Assembly (NCBI GenBank): GCA_050303335.1
Contig: JBNLBN010000013.1
Location: 1-35,165 of the forward strand
DNA length: 35,165 nt
Direction: 5' to 3'
From: Bilamarchaeum sp050303335
Lineage (GTDB): Archaea; Micrarchaeota; Micrarchaeia; Anstonellales; Bilamarchaeaceae
Made by a program: the position numbers and the translations under genes. Numbering within the stretch: position 1 is the stretch's first letter; every line of letters starts with the position of its first letter. Shown in pieces: positions 7,933 through 16,619 of the stretch. The notes under the pieces were generated by a model. It was given only the letters and a program-made list of their open reading frames with translations, was not told where the DNA came from and did no database searches.

Positions 7933-8610
7933 ATGATAACAATAAAACCCGGATATGCAGCTTCAGTGCCGGAAAGGCGCTGCAAGGAGCTTGCAAGAAA
8001 AATGCGGGAAGCATGGAAATATCATGCCCCCTCAAGCTGTTCGACTGCCACATCAATGGTCTATGGCATGGGGTTCATGGCAATTGAGAAACCGTCGCCC
8101 TTGCTGAAGTCCGGGCTGGCTGGCAAACGGCTTCTTGACCTTGGAGCCGGCGATTCTGTATCCTACATTCCGATGGCCCATTTTGCAGCAGTCCTCTCAG
8201 CATCTGAATATGTTGCAATCGACCGGTACAACGATTACAGGCTGGCAGAAGAAACCATGCATTCATTTATTGGAGGGAGATATCCCGGAACGAAATTCAA
8301 GGCAGTAAACGAGGACATGCTGGTATACCTTTCAGAGTAGGAGTCCGGAAGCGCAAATATCACAGTCAATGCTATAGACGATACCATCCTTCGGCATGAA
8401 AATCGTGAAGTGGCAAGGGATTATCTCGGTCTCCTTGTATCCGAGATATCGCGGGTGGTCCCCCAGGGCGGCCTGGTATTTGGGATAAACTCACCGTTCA
8501 TCGGAGGTCTCAGGGAATACGGATTCAGGCACATAGTATGCGATTTTGTTACAATGGATTACCAGCTGACACGTCACAACGGAATCCACCAGAAATTCCA
8601 AAAGGAATAA
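7933..8610 (+). pseudogene. Class I SAM methyltransferase-like gene interrupted by an in-frame TAG
   Basis: The first part (about 135 codons from the ATG at 7933) contains the SAM-binding motif I (RLLDLGAGDSVSYIPMA), an acidic motif II (YVAIDRY) and DMLVYL. A TAG at 8338-8340 then stops the frame. The same frame stays open from 8341 to the TAA at 8608-8610 and encodes what looks like the rest of the fold: ANITVNAIDDTIL (strand 4), the helix with LLVSEISRVVPQGGLVFGIN (strand 5), and a C-terminal tail. Only one lesion is seen, so this is a recent nonsense mutation, a sequencing error, or a readthrough gene. TAG is an ordinary stop for at least seven other genes here, which argues against general recoding. 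Confidence 0.75.
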
Positions 8611-8654
8611 TTTAGGCAAAAGATATTATAAATAACTGTGGTTCTAATTAGGTT

Positions 8655-8714
8655 GAGGTGTTTTTAGTGACCGGCAGGGATTTAGAAATGCAGCAAGAAA
8701 CTAAATATTGCTAA
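8655..8714 (+). other. Strong Shine-Dalgarno followed by an orphan 15-codon frame
   Basis: GAGGTG (8655-8660), one of the best ribosome-binding sites in the window, precedes a GTG at 8667 by six bases. That frame (V-T-G-R-D-L-E-M-Q-Q-E-T-K-Y-C) ends at TAA 8712-8714. The SAM hydrolase coding frame, offset by one base, lies just downstream and lacks a start codon of its own. The simplest reading is that this is the original start region of the hydrolase, now out of frame. A leader peptide is the alternative. A TATA-like atattataaata lies at 8623-8633. Confidence 0.5.
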
Positions 8715-8763
8715 AACTAGGATAAGGAATTGCTTCAGGACCAGGAAGCCGAAAATCGCGTTA

Positions 8764-9579
8764 TTGACTGATTTTGGAACAGGAGACGAGGCAGTATACA
8801 CAATGAAGTCATCCATCAGGCATGTCAATCCGCATGTTGAAATTGATGATATAGCACATGATGTGCCTCTTGGAAACATTCTTGTAGGTGCAAGCAGGCT
8901 GAAAAGATGTGTTGGCCTTCCTACAGAGCCAAAAGGGACTGCATATGTAGTTGTTGTGGATCCAGGGGTTGGAACCTCGCGAAAAAGCGTCATAATTGAG
9001 ACTAAAACAGGCAAATACCTTATCGGGCCTGATAACGGCGTATTCTCCCTCACGATTGAGAATGAGGGGCTTAAGAGGGCAATCGAGATAAGGAACAGGG
9101 AATACACCCTTCTTGATTTCGCAAGATCGAGCACATTCCACGGAAAGGACGTATTTGCACCTGTTGCTGCGCATATCCTGCGGGGGGTGCCTCTGAAATG
9201 CTTCGGTCCCGAATGCAGCGATCTTGTATCCCTTGAAATAGGAAGCACAGCCACTGAAAGCTCCCGCTCTGGATATCTTGTGGATGTGGACGGATTCGGA
9301 AGCCTAAGGACAAATCTTACCAATCATATACCAGAATCAGCAGTAGGTCGCAATGTGGAACTTTTCATAAACGATCTCCGGCTCAATCCAAGGATTGTTC
9401 GGACTTTCGGGGAGGCGGAAACTGGGGACCTGGTGCTGGTCCAGTCGTCAACCGGATGCCTTGATCTTGCTGTTGTCAATGGAAGTGCATCAACCAGGCT
9501 CGGAATTGGAGCTGATGATATCCGGCTGAACGGATCCGGACCGGTGCACAGGGTGGAACTGAAATTTGCAAATATTTAA
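8764..9579 (+). CDS. SAM hydroxide adenosyltransferase (DUF62 family), 5' end unresolved
   Basis: The family hydrolyses S-adenosylmethionine to adenosine and methionine (also grouped with SAM-dependent halogenases). Hallmarks are TDFGTGD at the N-terminus, VVVDPGVGTSRK with the catalytic Asp and Arg, IGPDNGVFSL, and FHGKDVFAPVAAHI with the catalytic His. The C-terminal beta domain is complete. The only in-frame canonical start is a TTG at 8764, which would begin at the Thr-Asp-Phe-Gly motif and delete the first strand. Upstream, the same frame encodes PKIALLTDFG back to a TAG at 8683 without ATG, GTG or another TTG. A frameshift between 8667 and 8743 or a non-canonical start is likely. The gene directly upstream is a broken SAM methyltransferase. 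Confidence 0.85.
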   Translation: MTDFGTGDEAVYTMKSSIRHVNPHVEIDDIAHDVPLGNILVGASRLKRCVGLPTEPKGTAYVVVVDPGVGTSRKSVIIETKTGKYLIGPDNGVFSLTIENEGLKRAIEIRNREYTLLDFARSSTFHGKDVFAPVAAHILRGVPLKCFGPECSDLVSLEIGSTATESSRSGYLVDVDGFGSLRTNLTNHIPESAVGRNVELFINDLRLNPRIVRTFGEAETGDLVLVQSSTGCLDLAVVNGSASTRLGIGADDIRLNGSGPVHRVELKFANI

Positions 9580-9617
9580 ATAGTAGTTTGTGCACAAATG
9601 TGATTATTACTCCCAGG

Positions 9618-10292
9618 ATGATTACTATGAAAAGAGCAGCAGTCAGAAAAATTTCCGATAACTCAGTCCATCCGGACAGCGGAATTTTCAGGAAAGGAAC
9701 AGGACCGATTGACATGAGCGAGAAGTTTCAGGTCGAACTCTCATCATCTACGCAGGCAATGGACATGTTCTGGACAGTAAAATCACAGTTTGAGCAGCTG
9801 GACCGCAAGACCCAGGAAATTTTCATATCATTATCAAGGATAGTTTACGGGGTTAGGAGAGTCGAAAAACCCTCTGTTCTGCGTGCTGGCAGGGCTTTGA
9901 AGGCGGAACTGGAAAATGAAGCACGAATAACAGGTTCATGCCAGACCGCACCTATCCAGATACTGGAAACTGCCAAATCGCTTCGTAATGAGGAGCAGTA
10001 CAATGCCAACAGCAGGGTGCTTGAAATGGGTATTAGGGGTGTCGATGAGGATATCTGCGAGACAGCCCGCTCTGCCCTGAAGATGGTATTTAACATACCG
10101 GATACCAGGGACGGTTGCAACAACCTGTCCGGCATGAAGATAATCAATATCCTTCCGCTTTCATTTGATGCTGATCAATTCGGAACCGTCATATCTGAAA
10201 TTGCAAACAGATGGCAGAAAGCAAGGGACAATGGAAAATCATATACTCAATTCTATGACGAAGAGAACAGTAGAAGAGGCTGCTCCAGCTAG
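9618..10292 (+). CDS. Hypothetical protein, 224 aa
   Basis: No family is recognised. The protein is soluble and mainly helical, with few cysteines and no membrane segment. Start candidates in frame are TTG 9588, ATG 9618 and ATG 9627; the TATA-like atatttaaatag at 9572-9583 favours 9618 or 9627. The stop codon overlaps that of the convergent kinase gene in the palindrome CTAG (10289-10292). Confidence 0.65.
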   Translation: MITMKRAAVRKISDNSVHPDSGIFRKGTGPIDMSEKFQVELSSSTQAMDMFWTVKSQFEQLDRKTQEIFISLSRIVYGVRRVEKPSVLRAGRALKAELENEARITGSCQTAPIQILETAKSLRNEEQYNANSRVLEMGIRGVDEDICETARSALKMVFNIPDTRDGCNNLSGMKIINILPLSFDADQFGTVISEIANRWQKARDNGKSYTQFYDEENSRRGCSS

Positions 10293-11152
10293 TAGATTAC
10301 TTCTTCAAGGATATTCAGGACCTCAGACATTCTCTGTATTCTGTATTCCTGGTTCTTTGCAAGCATCCTGTTGACAAGATATGATACTATGGGCGAGATC
10401 GAAGGATCCGCATCCTGAAGCAACGCAGGCTTGGCTTGAATGTGCATCTCTCGGGTCTTTTCCGGATCGTTCTGCTGCTCGAATGGATATCTTCCCCTTG
10501 AAAATAGCATGAAATATATGATACCGAGGCTGTATATGTCAGACCTGTTTCCTACTTTCCCGAACACTTCAGGATCTATTTGTTCAGGCGACATATAAGA
10601 CGGCGTTCCCTGCATTTTTGGGCCATCCTGGTCAATGCGCCTCGAAAGGCCGAAATCGATTATCTTTCCATCTGCAGTGAAAATGTGCGATGGTTTGAGG
10701 TCAAGATGAGAGATGTCTCTTGCATGGAATGAAGCAACCATCCTTGCAATGGATTTGGAAATCTCCATCAGTCCCCTGAAAGCCGCGACCTGGAATCCAG
10801 GGGCCTTCATCATGGCTTTGAGGGATGGCATCTCGCACAGTTCCATAGTAAAATAGCATTCAGATTCAGTGTATGACCACCTCTCGATCCTGGGAACATG
10901 TTTTTCCAGATACCTTGTGTTGCATAGTTCACGGAAGAAAACATTCCTGCTTTCCTGGCTAGATGCATCCTTGATTATTTTTATTGCCACCTTTTTTCCA
11001 TCATCATGGCCCTCATAAACAGTGGAAAAGGCGCCTGTTCCAATCTGTCTGGTAATTGAGAATCTTGAAACGAGTGAGATAAGAGGATCGCGAAGCCTTA
11101 CACCTGACACATTCTGTCCCGGTGCGTGCAACTTCAAAGCTAACTTGGTCAT
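10289..11152 (-). CDS. Ser/Thr protein kinase (Hanks type), soluble, 287 aa
   Basis: One kinase domain fills the protein. The motifs are the glycine loop GTGAFSTVY (38-46), VAIK with Lys58, Glu75 of the C helix, catalytic loop HLDLKPSHI with Asp151 and Lys153, IDFGLS with Asp167, and SPE of the activation segment. The metal-binding Asn of the catalytic loop is replaced by His156, which may weaken or alter activity. There is no transmembrane or sensor domain, unlike bacterial PknB types. The ATG at 11152 is preferred because a TATA-like tataaaataa lies about 25 bases upstream; a longer frame begins at 11203. Its substrate may be encoded nearby, but none can be named. Confidence 0.9.
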   Translation of the reverse strand: MTKLALKLHAPGQNVSGVRLRDPLISLVSRFSITRQIGTGAFSTVYEGHDDGKKVAIKIIKDASSQESRNVFFRELCNTRYLEKHVPRIERWSYTESECYFTMELCEMPSLKAMMKAPGFQVAAFRGLMEISKSIARMVASFHARDISHLDLKPSHIFTADGKIIDFGLSRRIDQDGPKMQGTPSYMSPEQIDPEVFGKVGNRSDIYSLGIIYFMLFSRGRYPFEQQNDPEKTREMHIQAKPALLQDADPSISPIVSYLVNRMLAKNQEYRIQRMSEVLNILEEVIY

Positions 11153-11217
11153 TAGATAAGATTCGAGGGAAATTATTTTATATTGATGATATGAAAAGCG
11201 CAAATGCGATAGAAAAA

Positions 11218-12075
11218 TTATACCGTAATTCTTTCCCTTTTAGGGGGAAGATCGAGAGATGCGTATATCTTTGCTATGTCAAATTTTATATCGCTCAGGA
11301 GCCTGAAGAGATCCTTGTCCATGATTATGTCGCGGTAGTTCATCCTGCGTTCCCTGCTGGGCGGACCTGTAATCTTTACATCCACTATGGGATCTACCAG
11401 CCTCGCTCCGAGAGAATAGTCGGTATGGTCCTTGGGATGGCTCCTGAAATCAAGCCCCTGCGGATGATTCGGCCTGTATTGGATAAGATTGTTTTTCGCA
11501 TCGAGCGGAACCGGATGCAATATGACGTCCTTCTTTTGGCCTGAAACAAGCGAAAATCCCGCAAGCTTCCTTGCCCTTATCTCATTGTCTGAAATCTGGC
11601 TCGAGGACCATGCAAATTCCGGCCTGAGCATATAAGTAGTTCCCTTATCAAGAGGCATGCCTGTCTTTCTGGATATCATTGCCGCATCGACAAGATCAAA
11701 GAGTCCGTTGTGCGACTTTGCTTCCCTGTCGATTATATCCACGACTTTTTTGGTCGGAAGTTCTGCACCCATCGCGGCAGTGAGGCGCCTGAGTCCGTTG
11801 GGGCTGAGAGGAACCCTGACATAGTCGCTGTTGGATCCTAGCGCGATATAGTCCGGGCAGACCCTAAGCGTCATCTCGACTTCCATATCACCGATCTTTT
11901 CCCTGACCGTGATACTCTGCCAGTTTTCAGGGCGCATGAAATCGGGTACGTTTCCTGCAAGAATCTCGGCAATTACCTTATCCTCATATGTCTTTCCATG
12001 TATCTTTGCAACAGAAAGCATGAACTGCGATCCTGTTGGCGCATCGGATTTCCTTTTGGGAAATGGCTTTACCAT
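11218..12075 (-). CDS. Hypothetical protein, 285 aa
   Basis: I do not recognise this family with confidence. The protein is soluble with mixed alpha/beta character. Residues about 190-235 hold a striking polar block: HPVPLDAKNNLIQYRPNHP followed by SHPKDHTDYSLGARLVDP. It is rich in His and Asp and looks like an active or metal site. A TATA-like aaaaatatc in the 28-base gap after the glutamate dehydrogenase gene suits the ATG at 12075. The kinase gene downstream appears to have its own promoter. Confidence 0.65.
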   Translation of the reverse strand: MVKPFPKRKSDAPTGSQFMLSVAKIHGKTYEDKVIAEILAGNVPDFMRPENWQSITVREKIGDMEVEMTLRVCPDYIALGSNSDYVRVPLSPNGLRRLTAAMGAELPTKKVVDIIDREAKSHNGLFDLVDAAMISRKTGMPLDKGTTYMLRPEFAWSSSQISDNEIRARKLAGFSLVSGQKKDVILHPVPLDAKNNLIQYRPNHPQGLDFRSHPKDHTDYSLGARLVDPIVDVKITGPPSRERRMNYRDIIMDKDLFRLLSDIKFDIAKIYASLDLPPKRERITV

Positions 12076-12103
12076 GGATGAAGTCAGCCGCTTGATATTT
12101 TTA

Positions 12104-13324
12104 TTAGTATATGTCCTTTACCGCTTCGTCGATCCTCTCGAGCGCGAGAACATAGGCCGCAGTCCTCATATCTATTTTCTTCTTGAGGTGGAGGTTGAAT
12201 ACTGTGTTGAATTCCTTTGCCATCTTCTCATGGAGCATTGCATTCACCTCGCTTTCCTTCCAGTAGAATCCGTCCCTGTTCTGGACCCATTCGAAATATG
12301 AAACGCATACCCCTCCGGAATTTGCAAGGATGTCCGGAATGAGGAATATGTTCTTGCTGTGGAGGATGTCGTCTGCATCAGGGGTTACCGGGCCGTTTGC
12401 AAGTTCTACTATCATCGGAGCCTTGATCTTGTCGGCATTTTCCTTTGTTATTACGTTCTCAAGCGCTGCCAAAACAAGTATGTCGCAGTCAAGTTCCAGA
12501 AGTTTCCCTGGACTGAGCTTCTTGCATCCTGGATAGGCATCGACCCTTCCTTCCTTTTCCTTTATCTCCATGAGCTTGTCAAAATCGAATCCGTCGTCCT
12601 TCTGTGCGCCTCCCTTTGAATCTGAGACAGCGACTACCATGTATCCGTCCTTGGAAAGCAGCCTTGCCATGTGGGATCCTGCATTTCCGAAACCCTGTAT
12701 CGCAACCCTTTTCTTGCCGTTCGGGACTTTCGTGGATGCTTCCTTGATGCAGAAGAACCCGCCCTGCGCTGTTGCGTATGATCTTGCAAGCGAACCACCC
12801 TTTGCAATCGGCTTGCCGGTGATGACTGAAGGTATGTATCTGCCGTTAATGATGGAATATTCATCCGCCATCCATGCCATGATCTGGGGTGTTGTGTATA
12901 CATCCGGTGCGGGTATGTCCCTGTCCGGGCCCACCAGAATCGAGGCCCCCCTCATCCAACCCCTTGAAAGCCGTTCGATCTCGCCCTTAGAAAGTTTCCC
13001 TGGATCAACTGTGATTCCGCCCTTTCCCCCGCCATACGGGATATCGATCACGGCGCATTTTATGGTCATCCAGAATGCGAGTGCCTTTACTTCGTCTATA
13101 TTGACATTGGGATGGTACCTGATTCCTCCCTTTGTTGGTCCCCTGGCGTCATTGTACCTTACACGATGGCCTGTGAAGACCTTTATCGTGCCGTCATCCA
13201 TCCTAACAGGTATGGAAAACGTCAGCGCTTCCTTGGGCTCCCTTAGGATCTCCTCTGTCTGCTGGGAAAGTTCAACATGTTTTTTCGCTTTTTCTAACTG
13301 CCTTTGGGCATTTTCAAATACCAT
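12104..13324 (-). CDS. gdhA: Glutamate dehydrogenase, 406 aa
   Basis: A member of the Glu/Leu/Phe/Val dehydrogenase family, catalysing reversible oxidative deamination of glutamate to 2-oxoglutarate and ammonia with NAD(P). Signatures include YNDARGPTKGGIRYHPNV, the catalytic Lys motif PYGGGKGGI, GPDRDIPAPDVYT and the Rossmann loop GFGNAGSHMA. Length is normal for archaeal hexameric enzymes. The ATG at 13324 is chosen over an upstream in-frame start (13348) because AGAGGT lies 6 bases before it; a TATA-like tttatatt at about 13361-13368 gives a short leader. This is one of the few genes here with a clear Shine-Dalgarno, consistent with high expression. Confidence 0.95.
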   Translation of the reverse strand: MVFENAQRQLEKAKKHVELSQQTEEILREPKEALTFSIPVRMDDGTIKVFTGHRVRYNDARGPTKGGIRYHPNVNIDEVKALAFWMTIKCAVIDIPYGGGKGGITVDPGKLSKGEIERLSRGWMRGASILVGPDRDIPAPDVYTTPQIMAWMADEYSIINGRYIPSVITGKPIAKGGSLARSYATAQGGFFCIKEASTKVPNGKKRVAIQGFGNAGSHMARLLSKDGYMVVAVSDSKGGAQKDDGFDFDKLMEIKEKEGRVDAYPGCKKLSPGKLLELDCDILVLAALENVITKENADKIKAPMIVELANGPVTPDADDILHSKNIFLIPDILANSGGVCVSYFEWVQNRDGFYWKESEVNAMLHEKMAKEFNTVFNLHLKKKIDMRTAAYVLALERIDEAVKDIY

Positions 13325-13398
13325 AAATAAACCTCTTTTTTTACACATTATTTTTGGATTAGAATATAAACCTTTCTCCGGGATGTTCGCTGATAGTC

Positions 13399-13983
13399 TT
13401 AACCCGGGTGCCAGACCAGCAGTTCATCATGCCTGTCAGTCTTTCCCGGACAATGCCAGTATCCTATTCTTGTGAAGCCAAAATCCTGAAGGAGGGACCC
13501 CAGTTCAGACGGATTCAACTCTCCCCCATACTGGTTCATCTGGATATTCGGGATTATCTCAATGATTGAGTCAAGTTTTACAAGTTCCTTAAGCAGGGCC
13601 CTGAGCGATTTCACCTCTGTTTGCTTCCGGCGCTCAAGCGTTGAGATATAATTTACCTCCATGATCCTCCGGTCCTGCCTGTATTCCGGAATCTCCCAGA
13701 CAGACCTCTCATTGAAATTTTCGCTCTCGAGATCATAGAAGAATGCCGGATTCTCAAGGGGCATCGGTTCCGGCTTTTCTGTAAAATGGAGATATGTAAT
13801 GTGAGGCGATGCCCCATTGTCGGCAATGAGGACTGTCTCGTTGTGGGAAAGCCTTCTGACAGTGGAAAATAGCTCTGCAAGCCCGTGTATCTGCCGTTCA
13901 ATGGCATCATCCCGGAGATTTGAAAATAGAGGTGCATAGGATACGTGGAATGATCTGTCCCTGTTCTTGCGGAAAACCCTCAT
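13399..13983 (-). CDS. Hypothetical protein, 194 aa
   Basis: No family is recognised. The protein is soluble. The N-terminal half has alternating strands and helices (for example TVLIADNGASPHITYLHFTEKP at about 50-71), and the C-terminal half a helix followed by GSLLQDFGFTRIGYWHC. It follows the 187-residue gene by 6 bases on the same strand, so both are probably one transcript and may work together. Confidence 0.65.
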   Translation of the reverse strand: MRVFRKNRDRSFHVSYAPLFSNLRDDAIERQIHGLAELFSTVRRLSHNETVLIADNGASPHITYLHFTEKPEPMPLENPAFFYDLESENFNERSVWEIPEYRQDRRIMEVNYISTLERRKQTEVKSLRALLKELVKLDSIIEIIPNIQMNQYGGELNPSELGSLLQDFGFTRIGYWHCPGKTDRHDELLVWHPG

Positions 13984-13989
13984 ATGATA

Positions 13990-14553
13990 TCAACTGAAAG
14001 AGATGCTGATTTCAGGATACTTGTAGGTCACGGCCGAATTCTCAATCCGCTCGCGCGGTCCGGTTCCGACAGCCAGCGCCCTGTAGAAGATCCTGTCTTC
14101 TGATGAAGAAAATTCAAATACCGTGCTTATTGTGCTTATGCTCCGGTATTCTTCCGGCAGGACGATGGCAGTTGAGGCAGACGGTATGCTCATACCTTCC
14201 ACAGTTTCGCCAAGGCAGAATTGCCTGATATCATGAAGACGGCTGGCTATCTGCCCGGAATCCTCATCTCGGAGCCTTTCCCTGTAATGCTCGATAGCGC
14301 GGACTGCAAGGCCCTGCACGATGTCTTTCCTCTCAATTATCCTGATCTTCGGCTCATCAAGAAAGCGTCCCATCCTTCCCATGACCACTGTCTGTTCCTT
14401 TCCTTCAATAGTTTTCTTGACAGTACGGCCTTTGACCCTTATCTTTACGATTATTCCTTCCGTGATCGGCTTTTCCAGGACCGATCCAGGAATGACTCTT
14501 AGAAGATCATTTCTCGGAAATAGCGATTCCGGGCCTCTTGGATTCATGCTCAT
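13990..14553 (-). CDS. Hypothetical protein, 187 aa
   Basis: No family is recognised. The N-terminal part (about 25-75) is strand-rich with a basic loop (GRTVKKTIEGKEQTVVMGRM), the middle is helical and charged (about 75-115), and the C-terminal part is again beta-like. No membrane segment or cysteine motif. The ATG at 14553 (alternative 14547) is preceded by an AT-rich TATA-like stretch at about 14567-14580. First gene of a probable two-gene unit. Confidence 0.65.
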   Translation of the reverse strand: MSMNPRGPESLFPRNDLLRVIPGSVLEKPITEGIIVKIRVKGRTVKKTIEGKEQTVVMGRMGRFLDEPKIRIIERKDIVQGLAVRAIEHYRERLRDEDSGQIASRLHDIRQFCLGETVEGMSIPSASTAIVLPEEYRSISTISTVFEFSSSEDRIFYRALAVGTGPRERIENSAVTYKYPEISISFS

Positions 14554-14586
14554 GAATAGTATTGTGTTAAAGAAAATTAAAAAATG

Positions 14587-14988
14587 TTAATGCTTGTAGT
14601 GGAAATAGAATTTTATGTTTCCAAAGAAGATTTCCCTGAAAAAAGCGCTTGGCATGTGGTATGCATGCCATACCCTGTTTACTGCATCCTCCTTTGCCTT
14701 TATCGTAAGCGTGGGATGGCCATATGGCTCCCTGCTGTATCCGACTACGCAGCCGTTTTCAGTTTCCATTCCCATCACGAATTTCCCGTCCATGGAATAG
14801 CCGTTGATTTTGGCATCCCAGAACCACCAGTTGAAAGGAGGGGAAAAGCAGTCACCGATATGGTTTCCGATCAGGTAATCCGGATTGTTCCTGATGAAAT
14901 AAAATGTCATGTCCTCGGGATCCTCCGGACAGCAGGGACGGCCGAAGGCAAGGGCAAATATCACCAGGGCAATGATGATTTTTTTCAT
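14587..14988 (-). CDS. Small secreted protein, 133 aa
   Basis: A hydrophobic signal peptide (residues 1-16, IIIALVIFALAFG) is followed by PCCPED and a polar domain rich in aromatic residues, with further Cys at about 47 and 80, suggesting disulfides outside the cell. No family recognised. The ATG overlaps the glycosyltransferase stop by 4 bases (ATGA), so the protein is translated from the same mRNA and is probably connected to the polymer or surface sugar made by that enzyme. Confidence 0.75.
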   Translation of the reverse strand: MKKIIIALVIFALAFGRPCCPEDPEDMTFYFIRNNPDYLIGNHIGDCFSPPFNWWFWDAKINGYSMDGKFVMGMETENGCVVGYSREPYGHPTLTIKAKEDAVNRVWHAYHMPSAFFREIFFGNIKFYFHYKH

Positions 14989-16613
14989 ATACTATACCAC
15001 CTGTTGAAAATGTTTAAATCTTTCTGAATGTTCTTTGGCTTCCTCGCATAGAAATAGAGGAGGAATGGCCCGAGAAGGAAATTGGCAAGGTAGGGCATTG
15101 CGGTAATGATCCATATCCAGTTGCCTATGGAAAGTGCGGATGCAAGCAGCACAATCCCGAATGCGAATTCAAGACTCATGGCCCTGAAGCACTGGGACAG
15201 GTTGAGCTTCCGGGAATTTATCGAAAACGGATTCCAGTTCCTATTGCGGATGAAAGGATATGATATGATAGTAAGGAACTGGCTTGGTATGGCATTGAGG
15301 GATATAGATATGTCGATAAGCGAGCATTTGAATATGAACCATGCCTGGGAGAGGCTCCTTGTGGCAACGATCCTGCCGAAGAATACGAGCATCAGTATGA
15401 TGACGTAGAGCACCAGCCCTATGCCTATGTTCTGGAAATAGCTCTGCCCGATTGACATGATCCCAAGGCCGGAGAGTACAGGCACCATGAGGCCTATTAT
15501 CAGGATCATCATGAGGAAGATAATGTTGATGTAGGTAATTATCGGAAGCAACGCATAGAATAATGCCGAGGGGCTTATCTTCGAGATGTGGCCGAGGAGG
15601 TACCTGACAGTTCCCAGGTTGGCCCGAACCCACCTGTTTCCCCTCTCCCTGAAGGACACGAAATCGCCAGGCAGGAACTCGTATGATACAATGTCCGTGC
15701 AATAGGCGACCCTCCAGTTCCTGCTGTCCAGTTTCATGGTAAATATCACGTCATCGCAGAGATGCTTCTGGCTGAAGCCTCCGACATCGAGATATGCCTC
15801 CTTACGTATCAATCCGTTATGCCCCCAGTATAGGGCCTTGCCGAAAACGAGCATGTCGTTTTTTATCGTAAAGTTCTTCGATGGCTGCATCAGTTCGCCG
15901 ATGTAATGGGCATATCTTGTGGAATGGTTCGCATTGAGAAGGGATGACTGGATGACTGCTACGTCCCTGTTTTCCGGATGCTCGAATGCCTCAGCCATAA
16001 GGGTTATCTCCTTCGGATCGTCAATTACGCTATCCTTGTCAAGGACCATGAAATAATCGTATTTTGAAAGATACTCCCTTGCCCAGTCATTGATTGCGCC
16101 AGGCCGCTGGCCGGTGCGAAGCTTCCTGTGGAGGTATGATATTCCCATCCTGTCAGCAAATTTCTCCTCGATCTCCCTGTCTATCTGCCTGTCGCTGTCC
16201 GAAACGAGGTAAAAATCTATTCCCACTTCCCTGTTCTGCCTCAGGGTCTCGATAGTCTTTGTGAATGCCGGCTGGTGAAGGTCATTGAAGATCCCGAGAA
16301 CGATCGCGATCCGTATTTTCCTCCTGATGCTTTTCTTCCTGAGCTTTGATTCGACATTCCGGAAAATGAGGGAAAAAATCACATGGTATGTCAGGTAAGA
16401 TATCAGAAACAGCGGGAATGCCAGTATCGCAAGGAATATGTAATCAGCAATGAGGCTGGGCGAAGTCGCATAATAAAGCATTACAAAGTACGCGCTAAAT
16501 ATCAGCGCCATGGGGAAAACATAGGCTATTATCGATAGGATTACCTCTACCTCAGGGTCTCTGGCCCTGGAAATAATAATACCTTTACGCTTTATAACCT
16601 TTCTCGATTTCAA
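14985..16613 (-). CDS. Membrane glycosyltransferase, GT2 / OpgH-like, 542 aa
   Basis: Two N-terminal membrane helices (about 22-48 and 55-85) flank a basic loop leading to a family 2 glycosyltransferase domain (about 100-330). Expected residues are present: SDSDRQ (about 138-143), the metal-binding D192-K-D194, acidic CDDV (286-289), and an RGNRW motif (324-328) equivalent to the Q/RxxRW of processive synthases. At least six further membrane helices follow (about 350-500). This resembles OpgH and cellulose-synthase-like enzymes that extend a glycan while moving it through the membrane. The start is a TTG at 16613; the next ATG would remove the first helix. It is only 6 bases from the divergent methyltransferase start. 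Confidence 0.88.
   Translation of the reverse strand: MKSRKVIKRKGIIISRARDPEVEVILSIIAYVFPMALIFSAYFVMLYYATSPSLIADYIFLAILAFPLFLISYLTYHVIFSLIFRNVESKLRKKSIRRKIRIAIVLGIFNDLHQPAFTKTIETLRQNREVGIDFYLVSDSDRQIDREIEEKFADRMGISYLHRKLRTGQRPGAINDWAREYLSKYDYFMVLDKDSVIDDPKEITLMAEAFEHPENRDVAVIQSSLLNANHSTRYAHYIGELMQPSKNFTIKNDMLVFGKALYWGHNGLIRKEAYLDVGGFSQKHLCDDVIFTMKLDSRNWRVAYCTDIVSYEFLPGDFVSFRERGNRWVRANLGTVRYLLGHISKISPSALFYALLPIITYINIIFLMMILIIGLMVPVLSGLGIMSIGQSYFQNIGIGLVLYVIILMLVFFGRIVATRSLSQAWFIFKCSLIDISISLNAIPSQFLTIISYPFIRNRNWNPFSINSRKLNLSQCFRAMSLEFAFGIVLLASALSIGNWIWIITAMPYLANFLLGPFLLYFYARKPKNIQKDLNIFNRWYSI
16590..16596 (+). promoter_or_regulatory. TATA box lying inside the divergent glycosyltransferase gene
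   Basis: The sequence tttataa is centred about 27 bases before the ATG at 16620 and so fits a leaderless methyltransferase mRNA. It also lies within the first ten codons of the opposite-strand glycosyltransferase if the TTG start at 16613 is correct, so promoter and coding sequence overlap. Confidence 0.45.
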
Positions 16614-16619
16614 GAACTC

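Noticed and set aside
8338..8340. Pyrrolysine codon in the methyltransferase
   Set aside because: TAG is the ordinary stop of at least seven genes in the window, and no pyl gene is present here; kept only as a minor option.
8611..8763. tRNA or C/D-box small RNA in the longest spacer
   Set aside because: No cloverleaf or paired C and D boxes could be drawn; the sequence is better explained as a disturbed gene start.
12570..13475. Long open frame (301 codons) antisense to glutamate dehydrogenase
   Set aside because: It mirrors the dehydrogenase gene; the translated sequence is Ser/Pro-rich with no domain, and the sense gene is unmistakable.
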